Below, piece after piece: positions 15,539-24,599 of a stretch of DNA of 33,073 bases (position 1 is the stretch's first letter; every line of letters begins with the position of its first letter). The notes below the pieces were generated by a model, which saw nothing but the letters and a program-made list of their open reading frames with translations, did not search any database and was not told where the DNA came from. The stretch spans positions 1 to 33,073 of the forward strand of contig DBRR01000039.1 in the NCBI GenBank assembly GCA_002306055.1, in the 5' to 3' direction. The DNA comes from Anaerolineaceae bacterium UBA1363. Lineage in GTDB: Bacteria > Chloroflexota > Anaerolineae > Anaerolineales > Anaerolineaceae. The position numbers were made by a program, and so were the translations under genes.

Positions 15539-17236
15539 ATGTCTATACAATTTGAAGATTTTAACCTGCGCCCTGAACTGGTGCAGGCTATCACTGCGCT
15601 GGGGTACACCCAGCCTACCCCGATCCAGGCTGGGATTATCCCCCTGATGCAGGAAGGCTGCGACGTCACCGGCCAGGCTCAAACCGGCACCGGCAAAACG
15701 GCTGCCTTTGCCCTGCCCATCCTCAACCGCATCGACCCGCAGCAATATCTGCCGCAAGCCCTGGTGGTTGCCCCCACCCGCGAACTGGCTCTGCAAGTGA
15801 CCGAGATGATCCAGTCGCTTGGTCAGTTCATGGGCGTGAGTGTGCTGACCGTTTATGGCGGCACGTCCTACAGCCAGCAGCTGAACCAACTTCGCCGCGG
15901 AGTGCAGGTGGTGGTGGGCACACCGGGACGCCTCCTTGACCTGGTCAAGCGCGGTCGCCTGGACCTGACGGAAGTGCATACCGTCGTACTGGATGAAGCC
16001 GATGAGATGCTCTCGATGGGTTTCGTGGAAGATGTAGAGGCGATCCTGGCTGGTACGTCGGATGAACGCCAAACCACGCTCTTCTCGGCAACCCTGCCTC
16101 CCCGGATCCGTGAATTGGCTCGCAAATACCTGCGCAATCCGAAAACTGTGGCTATTCAGACCGAGCAGGTTACCGTTGCGGCGACAGAACAACGCGTTTA
16201 TTATGTGAATGAACACGACAAACTGGCTGTTCTGACACGCTTGTTTGAAATGGAAGACATCACCTCAGCATTGATCTTCACCCGCACGCGAGTGCGAACC
16301 GGCGAGCTTGTCAATGAACTCAATATGCGCGGTTACCCCTCCGAAGCGCTTTCAGGGGATCTGAGCCAGGAAGCCCGCGAGCATACCATGGCACGCTTCA
16401 GAGCAGGCCAGGTGAAGGTGTTGGTGGCAACCGATGTGGCTGCCCGCGGATTGGATGTGGAAGGGATCTCGCACGTTTTCAATTATGATCTACCTGAAGA
16501 AACCGAGACCTTTGTCCACCGGATCGGGCGCACGGGTCGGGCAGGCAGGACTGGCGTCGCCATTTCGCTCGCCAGACCATCCGAAAGACGCCAGGTGCGT
16601 CAGATTGAGCAGTTCACCCACCAGGAAATGCTGGAAGGGACGATCCCCACCGCAGAGGAGATCCAGGCAAAACGGCTGGACGGCCTTTTATCCAAGATCG
16701 AAATGTGGCTTAAACGCGGTCGCGCCAGGGAAGAACGTGCATTGGTCGAGTCCCTGGTTGCCAGTGGGGTGGACCCGATTGACATGGCTGCCGCAGCGCT
16801 CAAGGTCGCCAGGGCAGAAGAGAAGCAGCGCCCGATCCCAGAGATCAGCCCCCTGCCAGAGAAGGCTGTGCGCCCTGAACGGCGCTTGCGTTACGATCGT
16901 TCTGAAGGCAGTGGTCGAAGTGAATCGCGTGGTAAGAGCCAGCGTGAATTTACCGCTCATGCCAAACCGCGTGCCAGTGTACGTGGAAAGCAGAGCGATG
17001 AAGAGGGTATGATCCGCCTAGAAATGGGGCTTGGGAAGGTGGATGGTCTGCGCCCGTCGGACGTGGTCGCATCGATTGCCGGTACTGCCGGGATCCCGGG
17101 CACCGCTTTGGGCAGGATCTACATCCAAAATCACCGCACTACGGTCGATGTCTCAGAGGCATACCTCGAAAAGATCGTCTCAGCCAATACCAAATACAAA
17201 GTACGCGGTCAATCTTTCTCCCTCACCAAGGGATAA
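15539..17236 (+). CDS. deaD: DEAD-box ATP-dependent RNA helicase (DeaD/CsdA type) with DbpA-like RNA-binding domain
   Basis: 565 residues from the ATG at 15539 (GGAG six bases upstream). The order is Q motif (FEDFNLRPELVQAI...PTPIQ), Walker A AQTGTGKT at about 47-54, PTRELA, TPGRLLD, DEAD at 152-155, SAT at 183-185, and the C-terminal RecA lobe with ATDVAARGLD and HRIGRTGRAGR. A charged linker (about 430-485) precedes a C-terminal DbpA/CsdA RNA-binding domain (RLEMGLGKVDGLRPSDVVAS; VDVSEAYLEKIV). Such enzymes unwind short RNA duplexes in ribosome assembly and mRNA turnover, often at low temperature. It is monocistronic and ends at a clear terminator. Confidence 0.95.
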   Translation: MSIQFEDFNLRPELVQAITALGYTQPTPIQAGIIPLMQEGCDVTGQAQTGTGKTAAFALPILNRIDPQQYLPQALVVAPTRELALQVTEMIQSLGQFMGVSVLTVYGGTSYSQQLNQLRRGVQVVVGTPGRLLDLVKRGRLDLTEVHTVVLDEADEMLSMGFVEDVEAILAGTSDERQTTLFSATLPPRIRELARKYLRNPKTVAIQTEQVTVAATEQRVYYVNEHDKLAVLTRLFEMEDITSALIFTRTRVRTGELVNELNMRGYPSEALSGDLSQEAREHTMARFRAGQVKVLVATDVAARGLDVEGISHVFNYDLPEETETFVHRIGRTGRAGRTGVAISLARPSERRQVRQIEQFTHQEMLEGTIPTAEEIQAKRLDGLLSKIEMWLKRGRAREERALVESLVASGVDPIDMAAAALKVARAEEKQRPIPEISPLPEKAVRPERRLRYDRSEGSGRSESRGKSQREFTAHAKPRASVRGKQSDEEGMIRLEMGLGKVDGLRPSDVVASIAGTAGIPGTALGRIYIQNHRTTVDVSEAYLEKIVSANTKYKVRGQSFSLTKG

Positions 17237-17261
17237 GATTCCCCAAAAAAGATTAGATTAC

Positions 17262-17292
17262 AGCCAGGGCAATTATCCCTGGCTTGTTTTTT
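17262..17292 (+). terminator. Intrinsic terminator of the helicase gene
   Basis: AGCCAGGG (17262-17269) and CCCTGGCT (17277-17284) form an 8-bp stem with a 7-base loop, followed by TGTTTTTTC. It begins 25 bp after the helicase stop. Confidence 0.88.
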
Positions 17293-17744
17293 CTCTTCCG
17301 CCTGGAGTATCTTTGCCTCAGCTTTTTCAAGCTGCTGGCGGCCTTTGTCTATCAGCTTAGATTTAAGGATGACAGGAATGATTGCTGACAGCGATGCCCA
17401 GGCTGTGATTCAAAGGTAGTGGTCAGCGAGATGTTTTCGTAAAGTTTCGCGCCAATCGCGTGAACGTCTCTGTCAATGATGTAAATTCATTGTGTGGAAT
17501 CACACCGATCGGTTAAATTCAGGCTATTCGATTAAAGTCTTTGGGTAGATTTTACAGCCAGATTGCTGCACTATATAATTGGAGTTACTTCACCGGCGGT
17601 GCAAATGATGCTAAACAATTAATTAAGGCTAGTGAAGACCCCTTCTACGAGAGATTTCAGTTGGCCTGTGATTATATGTTTGTCTCAAAAGAGAACTATA
17701 ATACTTCTAAAGTTGCCTGGCTACGGAGAAAAAGTGAGGTAATT
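17293..17744 (+). other. Non-coding stretch with promoter and long leader of the lipoprotein gene
   Basis: No gene is supported. An open frame from a TTG at 17541 runs into the lipoprotein gene. It starts upstream of the promoter's expected transcription start and would bury a signal peptide internally, so it is not coding. About 160 bases (17586-17744) form the untranslated leader; I do not recognise a riboswitch class in it. Confidence 0.5.
17551..17579 (+). promoter_or_regulatory. Sigma-70-type promoter of the lipoprotein - membrane protein unit
   Basis: TTTACA (17551-17556) and TATAAT (17574-17579) with a 17-bp spacer. Predicted transcription starts near 17586, about 160 bp before the ATG. 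Confidence 0.65.
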
Positions 17745-19190
17745 ATGACCAATCGGAGCGTTTCTTCGTTAAAGAGAATATTATTCCTTGCAGTTTTATT
17801 TTGCCTATTGTTGCTACCTGCCTGCAAACCGATTGCGGACATCGCTACCTCCGTGATGTTCACGACTGTGGGGAGCCCCGTCTCTGTCCCAGATGGAGAG
17901 GGCGGTGTCTATGTTGCCTACCAGAAGAACGTGCGAGGATTGGGACGCATCACCTACATGCAACGGCTGGATGCGGCGGGGAGTCCCATCTGGCCCGGCT
18001 CGGGTCCCCGGATTTACCTGGAGCGTATCCCTGGATATGCGCGCAGCGGTTTGCGTGTGGGGGAGTTGGTGGCCCTTGAGGATGGTGCAATTCTGGTTTG
18101 GTCTCTTGGCGAAGAAATATGGGCGCAAAGGGTGGACTTGATGGGGAAGCCACTCTGGGATCAGGGTGGAATTCAAGTGAGTACTTCTTTTCCGGCATCA
18201 GACGAAGGCTTGCCGAGGTTGCTGCGTGCTGTAAATGATGGGCGGGATAGAGTCTTCATAGCAGCCAATCGCAGCGATTTGAGCGGCGTTGCACTGCGCC
18301 GCTTATATGCTTCTGGTATATTATCGGGGATTGAGGGAGTATCTATTCCGCCCGGTTTCCCGGATACGTTAGAACTTGCTCAGGACAAAGCGGGGAATGT
18401 CTTTATTTTATGGTCTCAGGACATTTTTTGGGGCATCCAGAAAGTAAACGCGGACGGTCAGTCGGAATGGGGAGTCGATGGAATCATTCCCTTTGCTGAA
18501 ATGCCAGGGGTCTTATGTGAATCGCTGGTGAGCGACGGAGAGGGCGGTGTGATCGTGCTTTGTGAGACGCGGCCTGAAGCTGCCGAGACCTCAGCTGAGG
18601 AAGGGACGCCCTTGATCGTTCAACACTTCGATGCGCAAGGAGAACCCCTTTGGCAGGAAGAGGGTCTTTCACTTGGGGCCTTGGTGGAGGCGGCTTATCC
18701 TTCTGCGCTGGTCACGGACGGGGCAGGTGGCGCCGTGGCGGTCTGGCAGTCTGCATCCGGCGGTATCGCCTCCCAGCGCGTCAGTGGGGAAGGGCAGTTG
18801 CTTTGGGGGCCTGTGGGCGTCGAGGTGTTGTCTGAAAAGCGTCCTTTTTCGCTCGCAGCGGGGAGCGAACCGGGGGAGGCTTTGATCGTCTGGACGGAGC
18901 CGGAGCACAGGAATAATAATGTGACGGTGATCCGGCTGTGGGCTCAAAAACTAAGCGCTGATGGCTCGCTGGTCTGGGACGCTGCCGGAACTGCTTTTAC
19001 CGCGCTGGAATCTGCTTCGACCAGCCTGCCTCAGATCTTTGCAAACGACAAAGGCGGCGGTTGGGTCACCTGGGCGGCAGGCCGCTCCAGCGGTGGTCAT
19101 CATCAGGATACGACATACATTCAATTGATCGCGGTGGATGGCCAACCTCTATTGGGAGAAGACGGCCTCAACCTAAGCGACTTGCGATGA
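17745..19190 (+). CDS. Secreted lipoprotein with beta-propeller-like repeats, function unknown
   Basis: 481 residues from the ATG at 17745 (GAGG upstream). The N-terminus is a lipoprotein signal: a basic start, the hydrophobic stretch ILFLAVLFCLLLLPAC with lipobox LPAC, and acylated cysteine at about residue 30. The rest is built of repeats with the pattern D-G-x-G-G-x-x-V-x-W: GEGGVYVAYQ, EDGAILVWSL, KAGNVFILWSQ, GEGGVIVLCE, GAGGAVAVWQ, PGEALIVWTE and KGGGWVTWAA. Each is followed by a strand mentioning an added value (QRVDLMGKPLW, QHFDAQGEPLW, QRVSGEGQLLW, QKLSADGSLVW). About seven blades suggest a beta-propeller anchored outside the membrane. No catalytic motif is seen; a binding or scaffold role is only inferred. 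It is probably co-transcribed with the membrane protein 37 bp downstream. Confidence 0.8.
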   Translation: MTNRSVSSLKRILFLAVLFCLLLLPACKPIADIATSVMFTTVGSPVSVPDGEGGVYVAYQKNVRGLGRITYMQRLDAAGSPIWPGSGPRIYLERIPGYARSGLRVGELVALEDGAILVWSLGEEIWAQRVDLMGKPLWDQGGIQVSTSFPASDEGLPRLLRAVNDGRDRVFIAANRSDLSGVALRRLYASGILSGIEGVSIPPGFPDTLELAQDKAGNVFILWSQDIFWGIQKVNADGQSEWGVDGIIPFAEMPGVLCESLVSDGEGGVIVLCETRPEAAETSAEEGTPLIVQHFDAQGEPLWQEEGLSLGALVEAAYPSALVTDGAGGAVAVWQSASGGIASQRVSGEGQLLWGPVGVEVLSEKRPFSLAAGSEPGEALIVWTEPEHRNNNVTVIRLWAQKLSADGSLVWDAAGTAFTALESASTSLPQIFANDKGGGWVTWAAGRSSGGHHQDTTYIQLIAVDGQPLLGEDGLNLSDLR

Positions 19191-19226
19191 GGGCCGTCGT
19201 TTGGTGCATAACGGAGGAGATGACGG

Positions 19227-19562
19227 ATGGATCAAATGATTGAAGAACCTCAAAACTCGCCACGGAAAAAGGAAGCCGGACGGCCTCGAACCATTCCCGG
19301 CCTGATCGTCAGTCTGGTGGGCTGTTTGATGGTGGTATCGAGTTTTTATTTATTCGGTACCGTGTTGTTTTGGAACATGGGAGTATGGTATGCCTGGCAA
19401 GGCCTCAACCTGGCTTTGGGACTCACGGCCGTGGTTTTGAGCGCCTCGGGTTTGCGCGCTCGTACGGTTCGCTGCGCGGCGGTGGCCGGGGTTGTGCTTG
19501 GCGCTTTTGTGATGATAGGCGCCCTCTTTCTGGCCGTACCTGCGTTGTGGGTTGGCGCGTAA
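19227..19562 (+). CDS. Small integral membrane protein, function unknown
   Basis: 111 residues. A GGAGGAG ribosome site lies seven bases before the ATG. A charged, proline-rich N-terminus (about 25 residues) is followed by three hydrophobic stretches: residues about 26-50 (LIVSLVGCLMVVSSFYLFGTV), about 55-75 (WQGLNLALGLTAVVLSASGL) and about 82-108 (AAVAGVVLGAFVMIGALFLA). It closely follows the propeller lipoprotein and probably forms a two-gene unit with it. No family is recognised. Confidence 0.7.
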   Translation: MDQMIEEPQNSPRKKEAGRPRTIPGLIVSLVGCLMVVSSFYLFGTVLFWNMGVWYAWQGLNLALGLTAVVLSASGLRARTVRCAAVAGVVLGAFVMIGALFLAVPALWVGA

Positions 19563-19732
19563 CGAATGAATGGGGCAGAGAGCACGTTCAGGTTGCAAAT
19601 CCTCATTCGTCAAGTAGGGTAAATAATCAAGAATGAATTTGACTGGCGAGTGACTTTACTTGTTTTATGGGTGTTTAGGACATAAAAGATGTTCGTTTCT
19701 TCTCTCCTGCCAATTAATCATGTAAAATATTC

Positions 19733-19752
19733 AAAATGAAACGTTTCATTTT
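19733..19752. promoter_or_regulatory. LacI-family-type operator upstream of the beta-glucosidase
   Basis: AAAATGAAACGTTTCATTTT is a perfect 20-bp palindrome with the central CG and AAACGTTT core characteristic of LacI/GalR/PurR-family operators. It lies about 190 bp before the GH3 start. The rest of the 19563-19944 spacer is AT-rich and holds no gene. No LacI-type regulator is in the window, so the regulator is unknown. Confidence 0.65.
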
Positions 19753-19944
19753 ACAAGAAAAAAACTCGCGAGAGTTTGGATCTACTATTGCTTGGATAAA
19801 GATTAGCATATCAATTTTGTTTATCACTGATTACCTTCGGTGACTTTGGGCAACAGTTTATTTTGAGGGACTAATTAATGCATTTATTTCATACACTAGA
19901 CATAAGGAAATCTGCCCTTTCTTGAGGATCTTGGAGACCAACAA

Positions 19945-22056
19945 ATGACCAATCTCACAGAACCCTACATCGATGCCTTATTGGGACAAATGACTCTAAA
20001 TGAAAAAATAGGCCAGTTGAATCAGTATAACGGCAGCGATAGACTGGACACAGACCTGATTCGCCAGGGTAAAGCTGGCTCTCTGCTCAATGCTGATGGT
20101 CCCCTAACCGGACAGGGGCAGTCAGATTCTGGCAGTGCCGAGCAGCGCAACTACTACCAGCGCATCGCGCTTGAGTCGCGCCTGAAAATCCCCCTGATCT
20201 TTGGACGCGATGTGATCCACGGCTATCGTACGGTCTTCCCTATCCCGCTTGGGCAGGCAGCAGCGTTCAACCCGGGTCTGACCGAGCAGGCAGCGGCAGT
20301 GGCTGCGAAAGAAGCTAGCGCAGATGGATTCAAGTGGGCTTTTTCTCCGATGATCGATATTGCCCGAGACCCGCGTTGGGGCCGTGTGGCAGAGGGGAGT
20401 GGTGAAGATCCTTATCTGGCTTCCATACTGGCTGCCAGCGCCGTGAGAGGAATGCAGGGCGATGACATGGCTCAACCCGACCGGATTGTGGCATGCGCCA
20501 AGCATTTCGTTGGTTACGGGGCGGCGGAGGGCGGACGCGACTATGAAGGCGGAGAAATCTCTGAGCCTACTCTGCGCGATATTTATCTTCCGCCTTATGA
20601 AAGCGCGGTAAAGGCTGGCGTGGGTACGATCATGTCTGCATTCATCGACCTCAACGGTACCCCGGTAACCGCTGAAAGGCGGTTGCTAACTGGCGTGCTG
20701 CGCGGCGAGTGGGGTTTTGAGGGGTTCGTGGTTTCAGATTGGGCTTCGGTTGCTGAGCTCGTCCAGCACGGTGTAGCGGAAGACCGCGCCAGAGCGGCTG
20801 CACTCGCGCTCCATGCCGGGGTTGACATGGATATGGTGTCAAAAGCCTACCTCGAGACCTTGGCTGCCAGTGTGCGCACAGGTAGCGTGCCAGTCGAGGA
20901 GATCGACGAAGCCGTTCGCCGGATCTTGCGAATCAAGCAGCGGGCAGGCTTATTTGACCGGCCGTTCACCGACCCAACTCGCTATACGACAGAGGTGCTG
21001 ACCCCAGAATCGCGACAGATCGCACGCCAGTTTGCCCGCGAAAGCATGGTGCTGCTCAAGAACCGGAACGATATTCTGCCGCTGCACGGCTTTCGCCGAA
21101 TTATGGTCACTGGCAATTACGTCCACGCACGCGGCGAGATGTTTGGCACCTGGTCGCCAGACGGCAGGGCGGAAAACGTCACCCCATTAGACCAGGCGCT
21201 CAAAGAAGCGGCGCCAAAAGATACGGAGCTGTGGTTTGTGCCAGAAACCGACGCGGCGATGAAGGCTGCCCAGCGCGTGGATGCTGTCGTCATTGTACTC
21301 GGTGAGCACCCCAGTCGCTCCGGCGAGAATGCCAATGTGAGCAGCTTACTATTGCCCCCTGGACAGGCTGAGTTGGTCGATGCGATGGTAAACACCGGAA
21401 AGCCGGTGGTTCTGGTCGTGTTCGCTGGCCGACCGCTGGCTATCATGCACCAGGTATCACAGGTGGATGCGGTTTTGTATGCCTGGCACCCCGGCATTGA
21501 AGGTGGCCCTGCCCTGGGCGATATCCTATTCGGGGCTTATTCGCCGTCTGGGCGCTTGCCAATCACATTCCCGCGTGCCACCGGTCAAGTGCCAATCTAT
21601 TACAACCACAAAAATCCGGGACGTCCAATCAACTCTGAACAGGGGTTCCACTCCCGCTATATCGATTTGCAAAGCTCACCATTATTCCCCTTTGGGTTCG
21701 GTCTTGGATACACTACCTTCAGGTACGCGAACCTGACGCTCAGCAGCCAGGCTCTTCGCGGGAAGGTTGAGGTTTGCGCCGAGGTAACCAACACTGGCGG
21801 GCGGGCAGGGAAAGAGCTGGTGCAGCTTTATGTTCGCGATCTGGTAGGTTCGCTGACACGCCCGGTTCGCGAGCTGAAAGGCTTTCAACAGGTCGAGATT
21901 CAGCCGGGAGAAACAAGACGTGTATCATTCATTATCAATGAAGAAATGCTGGCATTCACTCGCGGTGATGGTACGAAGGGCATTGAGCCGGGCTGTTTCC
22001 ATGTGTGGATTGCTCCCGACAGCAGCTCTGGGCTGCGCGGCGAATTTGAAATTTAG
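19945..22056 (+). CDS. Glycoside hydrolase family 3 beta-glucosidase (BglX-like), cytoplasmic
   Basis: 703 residues; GGAG lies eight bases before the ATG. It hydrolyses beta-linked glucosides or xylosides with retention of configuration. Domain 1 (about 1-335) is the TIM barrel with IFGRDVIHGYRTVFPIPL, KHFVGYG (186-192) and the nucleophile D265 in VVSDWAS. Domain 2 (about 345-560) holds the acid/base candidate E461 in GEHPSRSGENANVS. A fibronectin-III-like domain (about 605-690: GKELVQLYVRDLVGS, PVRELKGFQ) ends it. There is no signal peptide, unlike periplasmic BglX, so it acts on imported oligosaccharides. A LacI-type operator upstream suggests sugar control. Confidence 0.93.
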   Translation: MTNLTEPYIDALLGQMTLNEKIGQLNQYNGSDRLDTDLIRQGKAGSLLNADGPLTGQGQSDSGSAEQRNYYQRIALESRLKIPLIFGRDVIHGYRTVFPIPLGQAAAFNPGLTEQAAAVAAKEASADGFKWAFSPMIDIARDPRWGRVAEGSGEDPYLASILAASAVRGMQGDDMAQPDRIVACAKHFVGYGAAEGGRDYEGGEISEPTLRDIYLPPYESAVKAGVGTIMSAFIDLNGTPVTAERRLLTGVLRGEWGFEGFVVSDWASVAELVQHGVAEDRARAAALALHAGVDMDMVSKAYLETLAASVRTGSVPVEEIDEAVRRILRIKQRAGLFDRPFTDPTRYTTEVLTPESRQIARQFARESMVLLKNRNDILPLHGFRRIMVTGNYVHARGEMFGTWSPDGRAENVTPLDQALKEAAPKDTELWFVPETDAAMKAAQRVDAVVIVLGEHPSRSGENANVSSLLLPPGQAELVDAMVNTGKPVVLVVFAGRPLAIMHQVSQVDAVLYAWHPGIEGGPALGDILFGAYSPSGRLPITFPRATGQVPIYYNHKNPGRPINSEQGFHSRYIDLQSSPLFPFGFGLGYTTFRYANLTLSSQALRGKVEVCAEVTNTGGRAGKELVQLYVRDLVGSLTRPVRELKGFQQVEIQPGETRRVSFIINEEMLAFTRGDGTKGIEPGCFHVWIAPDSSSGLRGEFEI

Positions 22057-22171
22057 AAATTCCGCTTTGGGTTAGGCTTGTTCTGCTTATTGTCAGCGTA
22101 TCAGAAGGCCACGATGAGCAATCAAGGGAACAGAAGCAATTCTGCCCTCACAGTTTATGACATAAAACCGT

Positions 22172-22200
22172 TTGACTTCACCAAACTGATCTGCTATTCT
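22172..22200 (+). promoter_or_regulatory. Sigma-70-type promoter of the SPFH gene
   Basis: TTGACT (22172-22177) and TATTCT (22195-22200) separated by 17 bp, 82 bp before the ATG of the stomatin-like gene. Confidence 0.65.
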
Positions 22201-22282
22201 AAAGGCATAAACTGCACTTACAAAAAAACTGAAAGCAATCTGAACGGTGACCAAACATTCGATTTGAGATTTAGGAGTCAGC

Positions 22283-23104
22283 ATGAGAACCATAGTAATC
22301 CCCCTTTTTACCTTACGACCCTACGAACGGGGCATCCAGGAAACGTTGGGAAAATATACCCGCTTTGTACTTCCAGGCTTGGGTGTGCAGATACCTTTTG
22401 TGCAATTGGTGCGTGTTCGTGATATCCGAGAGCATACTGTGGACATCATGCCCCAATCCGTCATTACCAAGGATAATGTCGAAATCTCGGTTGACGGCGT
22501 CATGTGGGTACGTCCATCTACAGACGAAGATTCGATTAAGCGCACATTCTACAACATCGATGATTGGAAGCGGGCTATTATCCAACTGGCGATGACCAAC
22601 CTGCGCCAGGAGTTTGGCGACCTCACCCTGGACGAGAGCCTGGTTGCCAGAGAGAAAATTGCCACTAATCTCAAAGCTGTTTTGGGCAACTTCGCGGTGG
22701 AATGGGGGTTGACTGTAAGTAAAGTGGAAATCCGCCTGATCGACCCGCCTGAAGATATCAAAAAGGCTATGCACAAGCAGAAAACCGCCGAGCAGGAACG
22801 GCGCTCAATGAGGCTGCTGGCAACGGGTGAGTTCGAGGCGGCTGAGCAGCAGAAACTGGCGGCAATCCAGCGGGCTGAAGGCGAACGCGAGGCGGCCATC
22901 AAGGTTGCTGAAGGACGTGCCGAGGCGATCAGGCTGGTCAACGAATCGGCTGAAAAATACTTTGTCGGCAATGCCCAAGCGCTGAAGCAAATCGAGATGG
23001 TGGAAACCTCGCTGAAGGATAACGCCAAGGTAATCCTGACGGATAAAGGTATCACACCTACGCTGCTGTTGGGCGAACTACCTGTAATCGAGAAGAAGCG
23101 GTAA
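22283..23104 (+). CDS. SPFH/band 7 (stomatin/slipin-like) protein
   Basis: 273 residues; TTTAGGAG lies upstream of the ATG. The SPFH domain spans about residues 8-180: ERGIQETLGKYTRFVLPGLG, VRDIREHTVDIMPQSVITKD, and EWGLTVSKVEIRLIDPPEDI followed by KKAMHKQ. A charged Ala/Glu-rich coiled coil follows (about 165-225) for oligomerisation. The family forms large ring-like membrane scaffolds that recruit proteases or organise lipid domains. Unlike most slipins, it has only a short hydrophobic start (TIVIPLFTL) and no obvious membrane hairpin, and no NfeD partner lies beside it, so membrane attachment may differ. Monocistronic. Confidence 0.88.
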   Translation: MRTIVIPLFTLRPYERGIQETLGKYTRFVLPGLGVQIPFVQLVRVRDIREHTVDIMPQSVITKDNVEISVDGVMWVRPSTDEDSIKRTFYNIDDWKRAIIQLAMTNLRQEFGDLTLDESLVAREKIATNLKAVLGNFAVEWGLTVSKVEIRLIDPPEDIKKAMHKQKTAEQERRSMRLLATGEFEAAEQQKLAAIQRAEGEREAAIKVAEGRAEAIRLVNESAEKYFVGNAQALKQIEMVETSLKDNAKVILTDKGITPTLLLGELPVIEKKR

Positions 23105-23279
23105 TATCGGGGTCCAGGTTTGTCCGATTCAGGTTGCGCAGCAGAGGCGGCTATGCTGCTCATCAATCGGAATACCTGATCATCAATACTCCCTGTTGGC
23201 AGATGATATTGCTCAACATAATGATCTGATCAGAGCGATTGATGCGCCCCACTAATGTTCTGGCAAACGGATTGCTAAT

Positions 23280-24371
23280 CTACTCTCGTCCGGCTTTGAA
23301 GTTATAGATCGGTTTGATATGTGTTTCGATCGTAACCGTGTCTTGAATAGCTTTGACGATTTCTTCAGTCGGCTTATACGCCATTGGGGCTTCATCGAGG
23401 GTATCACGACCTACAGTCGTTGAGAAGACATCCCTCATGGATGCCTGGAAATCCTGCAGATTCAGGGTTCGCAAGGCTTCTTTTCTGCCATACAAACGTC
23501 CCGCTCCATGCGGCGCAGAGTTATTCCAATCACTGTTTCCTTTACCCACGCAAATCAAAGCACCATCACGCATATTCAGTGGTATGATCAGTTTCTCACC
23601 TTTTCTTGCCGAAACCGCGCCTTTGCGAATGATGTTGTCCGAGGCGTTGATGTAGTTGTGGATAGTCTCAAAGGTTTGCCCTCCGATACCAAAGCGTTTG
23701 TTTATGTACTTACCCATGGTTTGGCGGTTCAGGCTGGCGTACTCCTGGCACAAACGCATGTCGTGCAGGTATCTTTGTGCCAACTCACCTTTAAGGTACT
23801 TGAGTGGCTTGGGAACATCAGCGTTGCAGGTTCTTTCGGCTAATTTTTGGTAGTAATCTGCGACTTGTTTACCCACATTCCGGCTTCCAGAGTGAATCAC
23901 CAGGAAGATTTCGCCAGTCTTTTCATCAATATCCAATTCGATGAAGTGATTACCCCCACCGAGCGTGCCAATCTGCCTGTCAATGACCGAGGTTTTAATC
24001 TCGTCATAACACAATAAATTGCGCATAAAAGAAGCATATTCGATAGGCTGCTTCCAGGAATTGAAACCCGCCGGGATTTCGTGCACTAATCGATCAAAAG
24101 ATTTGAGGTCAAAATCCTGTTTGCCGAGGCTTTCCACGTACATGCCGCAACCAATGTCCACACCGACCAGATTTGGCACGACGAAATCTCGCAAATTAAC
24201 CGTAAGGCCGATCGTACAGCCAGCTCCCCAGTGATAATCGGGCATGATTCTGACCTTGGAGCCCTCAACAAAAGGCTGATCCATCAAGACCTGAATTTGC
24301 TCAATCGCCTTCTCGTCGCGGATCTCAGAAAAGACCTTCGCTGTTCCGTACTTTCCTTTGACTTCAAACAT
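23280..24371 (-). CDS. rtcB: RtcB-type RNA-splicing ligase (3'-phosphate/5'-OH)
   Basis: 363 residues, the shorter RtcB branch. RtcB joins RNA ends carrying 2',3'-cyclic or 3'-phosphate to 5'-OH ends using GTP and Mn2+. Visible motifs: MPDYHWGAG (43-51), VGVDIGCGM with metal-binding C75, LGGGNHFIEL (137-146), HSGSRNVG (160-167), IIRKGAVSA (247-255) and HGAGR (288-292), whose histidine carries GMP. All catalytic residues are present. No RtcA, RtcR or archease gene lies nearby, so its substrate (damaged tRNA or rRNA) is inferred. It is convergent to the SPFH gene. The short 23105-23279 spacer shows nothing notable. Confidence 0.95.
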   Translation of the reverse strand: MFEVKGKYGTAKVFSEIRDEKAIEQIQVLMDQPFVEGSKVRIMPDYHWGAGCTIGLTVNLRDFVVPNLVGVDIGCGMYVESLGKQDFDLKSFDRLVHEIPAGFNSWKQPIEYASFMRNLLCYDEIKTSVIDRQIGTLGGGNHFIELDIDEKTGEIFLVIHSGSRNVGKQVADYYQKLAERTCNADVPKPLKYLKGELAQRYLHDMRLCQEYASLNRQTMGKYINKRFGIGGQTFETIHNYINASDNIIRKGAVSARKGEKLIIPLNMRDGALICVGKGNSDWNNSAPHGAGRLYGRKEALRTLNLQDFQASMRDVFSTTVGRDTLDEAPMAYKPTEEIVKAIQDTVTIETHIKPIYNFKAGRE

Positions 24372-24565
24372 GATTGCCTCACTTATATTCTATCGAAAAT
24401 TGATTGAAAACAAAACTTCACGAAGAGGTTTTCGTCGACCATAGGACTCGAATGATGTTTGTGTTTGCACACAGGAAAGCAGGTTCTTAGTTTACTGGTC
24501 TAAATCTCAGGGAATGAAGGAAGATCACTAACATTGAAGAAGTCATGAGATTCCCAGAACGGGGC

Positions 24566-24571
24566 TATAAT
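24566..24571 (+). promoter_or_regulatory. Candidate -10 box of the rubrerythrin gene
   Basis: TATAAT, 28 bp before the rubrerythrin ATG; no clear -35 hexamer at 16-18 bp. Confidence 0.45.
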
Positions 24572-24599
24572 TTAAAAAACCAATAAAAAGGAGCATACC

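Noticed and set aside
17541..17744. N-terminal extension of the propeller lipoprotein from a TTG
   Set aside because: It begins upstream of the -10 box and would place the lipoprotein signal inside the protein.
17586..17744. Riboswitch (c-di-GMP class considered because of a CACCGGCGGTGCAAA segment)
   Set aside because: The segment does not match the conserved core of a class I know. No aptamer structure could be supported.
22078..22422. 114-codon plus-strand open frame overlapping the SPFH start
   Set aside because: It contains the SPFH promoter and overlaps the better-supported gene in another frame.
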